Assembly: GCA_028693695.1 (NCBI GenBank)
Contig: JAQUUV010000122.1
Span: forward strand, 1 to 6,283
Length of the DNA stretch: 6,283 bases
Origin: Syntrophomonas sp.
GTDB taxonomy: Bacteria > Bacillota > Syntrophomonadia > Syntrophomonadales > Syntrophomonadaceae
Direction: 5' to 3'
The notes below the pieces were generated by a model, which was not told the DNA's origin, ran no database searches, and was given only the letters and a program-made list of their open reading frames with translations. Made by a program: the position numbers and the translations under genes. This document shows, piece after piece, positions 6,057-6,283 of this stretch (the stretch's first letter is position 1; every line of letters begins with the position of its first letter).

Positions 6057-6283
6057 ATGTTGAACAGCCGACCTGTTTCCTACCAAGAGGTGATAGAAGC
6101 TAGAAGAGAATTGCAAGACCTGGCGGTGGCCCATTGGCTGCAGGATGATATTCACAAATGGACCTGGTGGTTAAACGTGGCTTTGACTATCGTGCCCTGG
6201 ATAATCTGGTGGAAGCTAGTTGACCGTAAAAGAGTTTTTGAAATATTGGCTTATGGGTTACTGGTAACTGTGACTGCGACATT
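6057..6283 (+). CDS. Putative CBO0543-family integral membrane protein, 5' part
   Basis: The frame is open from ATG 6057 to the window edge, giving 75 complete codons. The N-terminus is charged (EVIEARRELQ). It is followed by HWLQDDIHKWTWW, a first hydrophobic helix with PWIIWW (about residues 36-52), a KLVDRKRVFEIL segment (53-64) and the start of a second helix. The WW...PWIIWWKLVDRKR pattern resembles membrane proteins annotated as CBO0543 family in spore-forming clostridia, whose function is unknown to me. GGAG at 6042-6045 is 11 nt before the ATG. In-frame TTG 6054 and GTG 6048 are possible alternatives: TTG has 8-nt spacing, while GTG is too close to that SD. The gene sits 90 nt after gerC, with a possible promoter of its own in between, so it may be a separate unit or the operon's last gene. 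The family call is from memory of the motif, not a search. Confidence 0.7.
   Translation, partial: MLNSRPVSYQEVIEARRELQDLAVAHWLQDDIHKWTWWLNVALTIVPWIIWWKLVDRKRVFEILAYGLLVTVTAT

Noticed and set aside
5715..6155. Long open frame of 146 codons on the minus strand over the 3' end of gerC.
   Set aside because: It lies antisense to a clear GerC coding region, has no family resemblance, and looks like a by-product of AT-rich codons. The other minus-strand frames fail for the same reason.
1..6283. A novel defence, mobile or RNA-based system.
   Set aside because: Every sizeable stretch is explained by spore germination genes. No transposase, repeats of array type, tRNA/rRNA-like stretch or phage gene was seen.

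Overview
The window is a germinant-receptor (Ger) locus from an endospore-forming Firmicute. Every recognisable gene is on the + strand. Moderate AT-richness, strong Shine-Dalgarno (SD) sites, GTG starts, tight gene overlaps and the protein subfamilies suggest a clostridial lineage, possibly Peptococcaceae/Desulfotomaculum-like. That placement is an inference from protein character and no search was run.

Layout: the 3' part of a GerC-type lipoprotein gene (1-748, cut by the window edge); a GerB-type permease-like gene (771-1871); a 69-codon gene for a two-helix membrane protein overlapping it by ATGA (1868-2077); an 80-nt gap holding a 14-codon mini-ORF; a GerA-type gene (2158-3738); a second GerB-type gene (3728-4834, overlapping by 11 nt); a second GerC-type lipoprotein gene (4827-5966, overlapping by 8 nt); a 90-nt gap with a sigma-G-like promoter candidate; and the 5' part of a membrane-protein gene resembling the CBO0543 family (6057 to the window end). 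Both GerB and GerC are therefore present twice as clearly diverged paralogues. The first set reads ...C-B-small protein and the second reads A-B-C. This suggests two adjacent receptor cassettes with different gene order, the A gene of the first probably lying upstream of the window.

How they work together: by family knowledge, GerA (membrane protein with a cytosolic N-terminal domain), GerB (APC-fold, germinant-sensing) and GerC (lipoprotein on the outer face of the spore inner membrane) form one receptor that triggers ion and dipicolinate release when nutrients are sensed. The small two-helix protein is a candidate accessory D-type subunit. The nested starts and SD sites in the A-B-C cassette suggest translational coupling and matched subunit amounts.

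The families here are known ones. I see no mobile element, CRISPR array, RNA gene or clearly undescribed system. The most useful leads are the mixed cassette order, the small D-like gene, the divergent second GerC, and the promoter candidate before the CBO0543-like gene.
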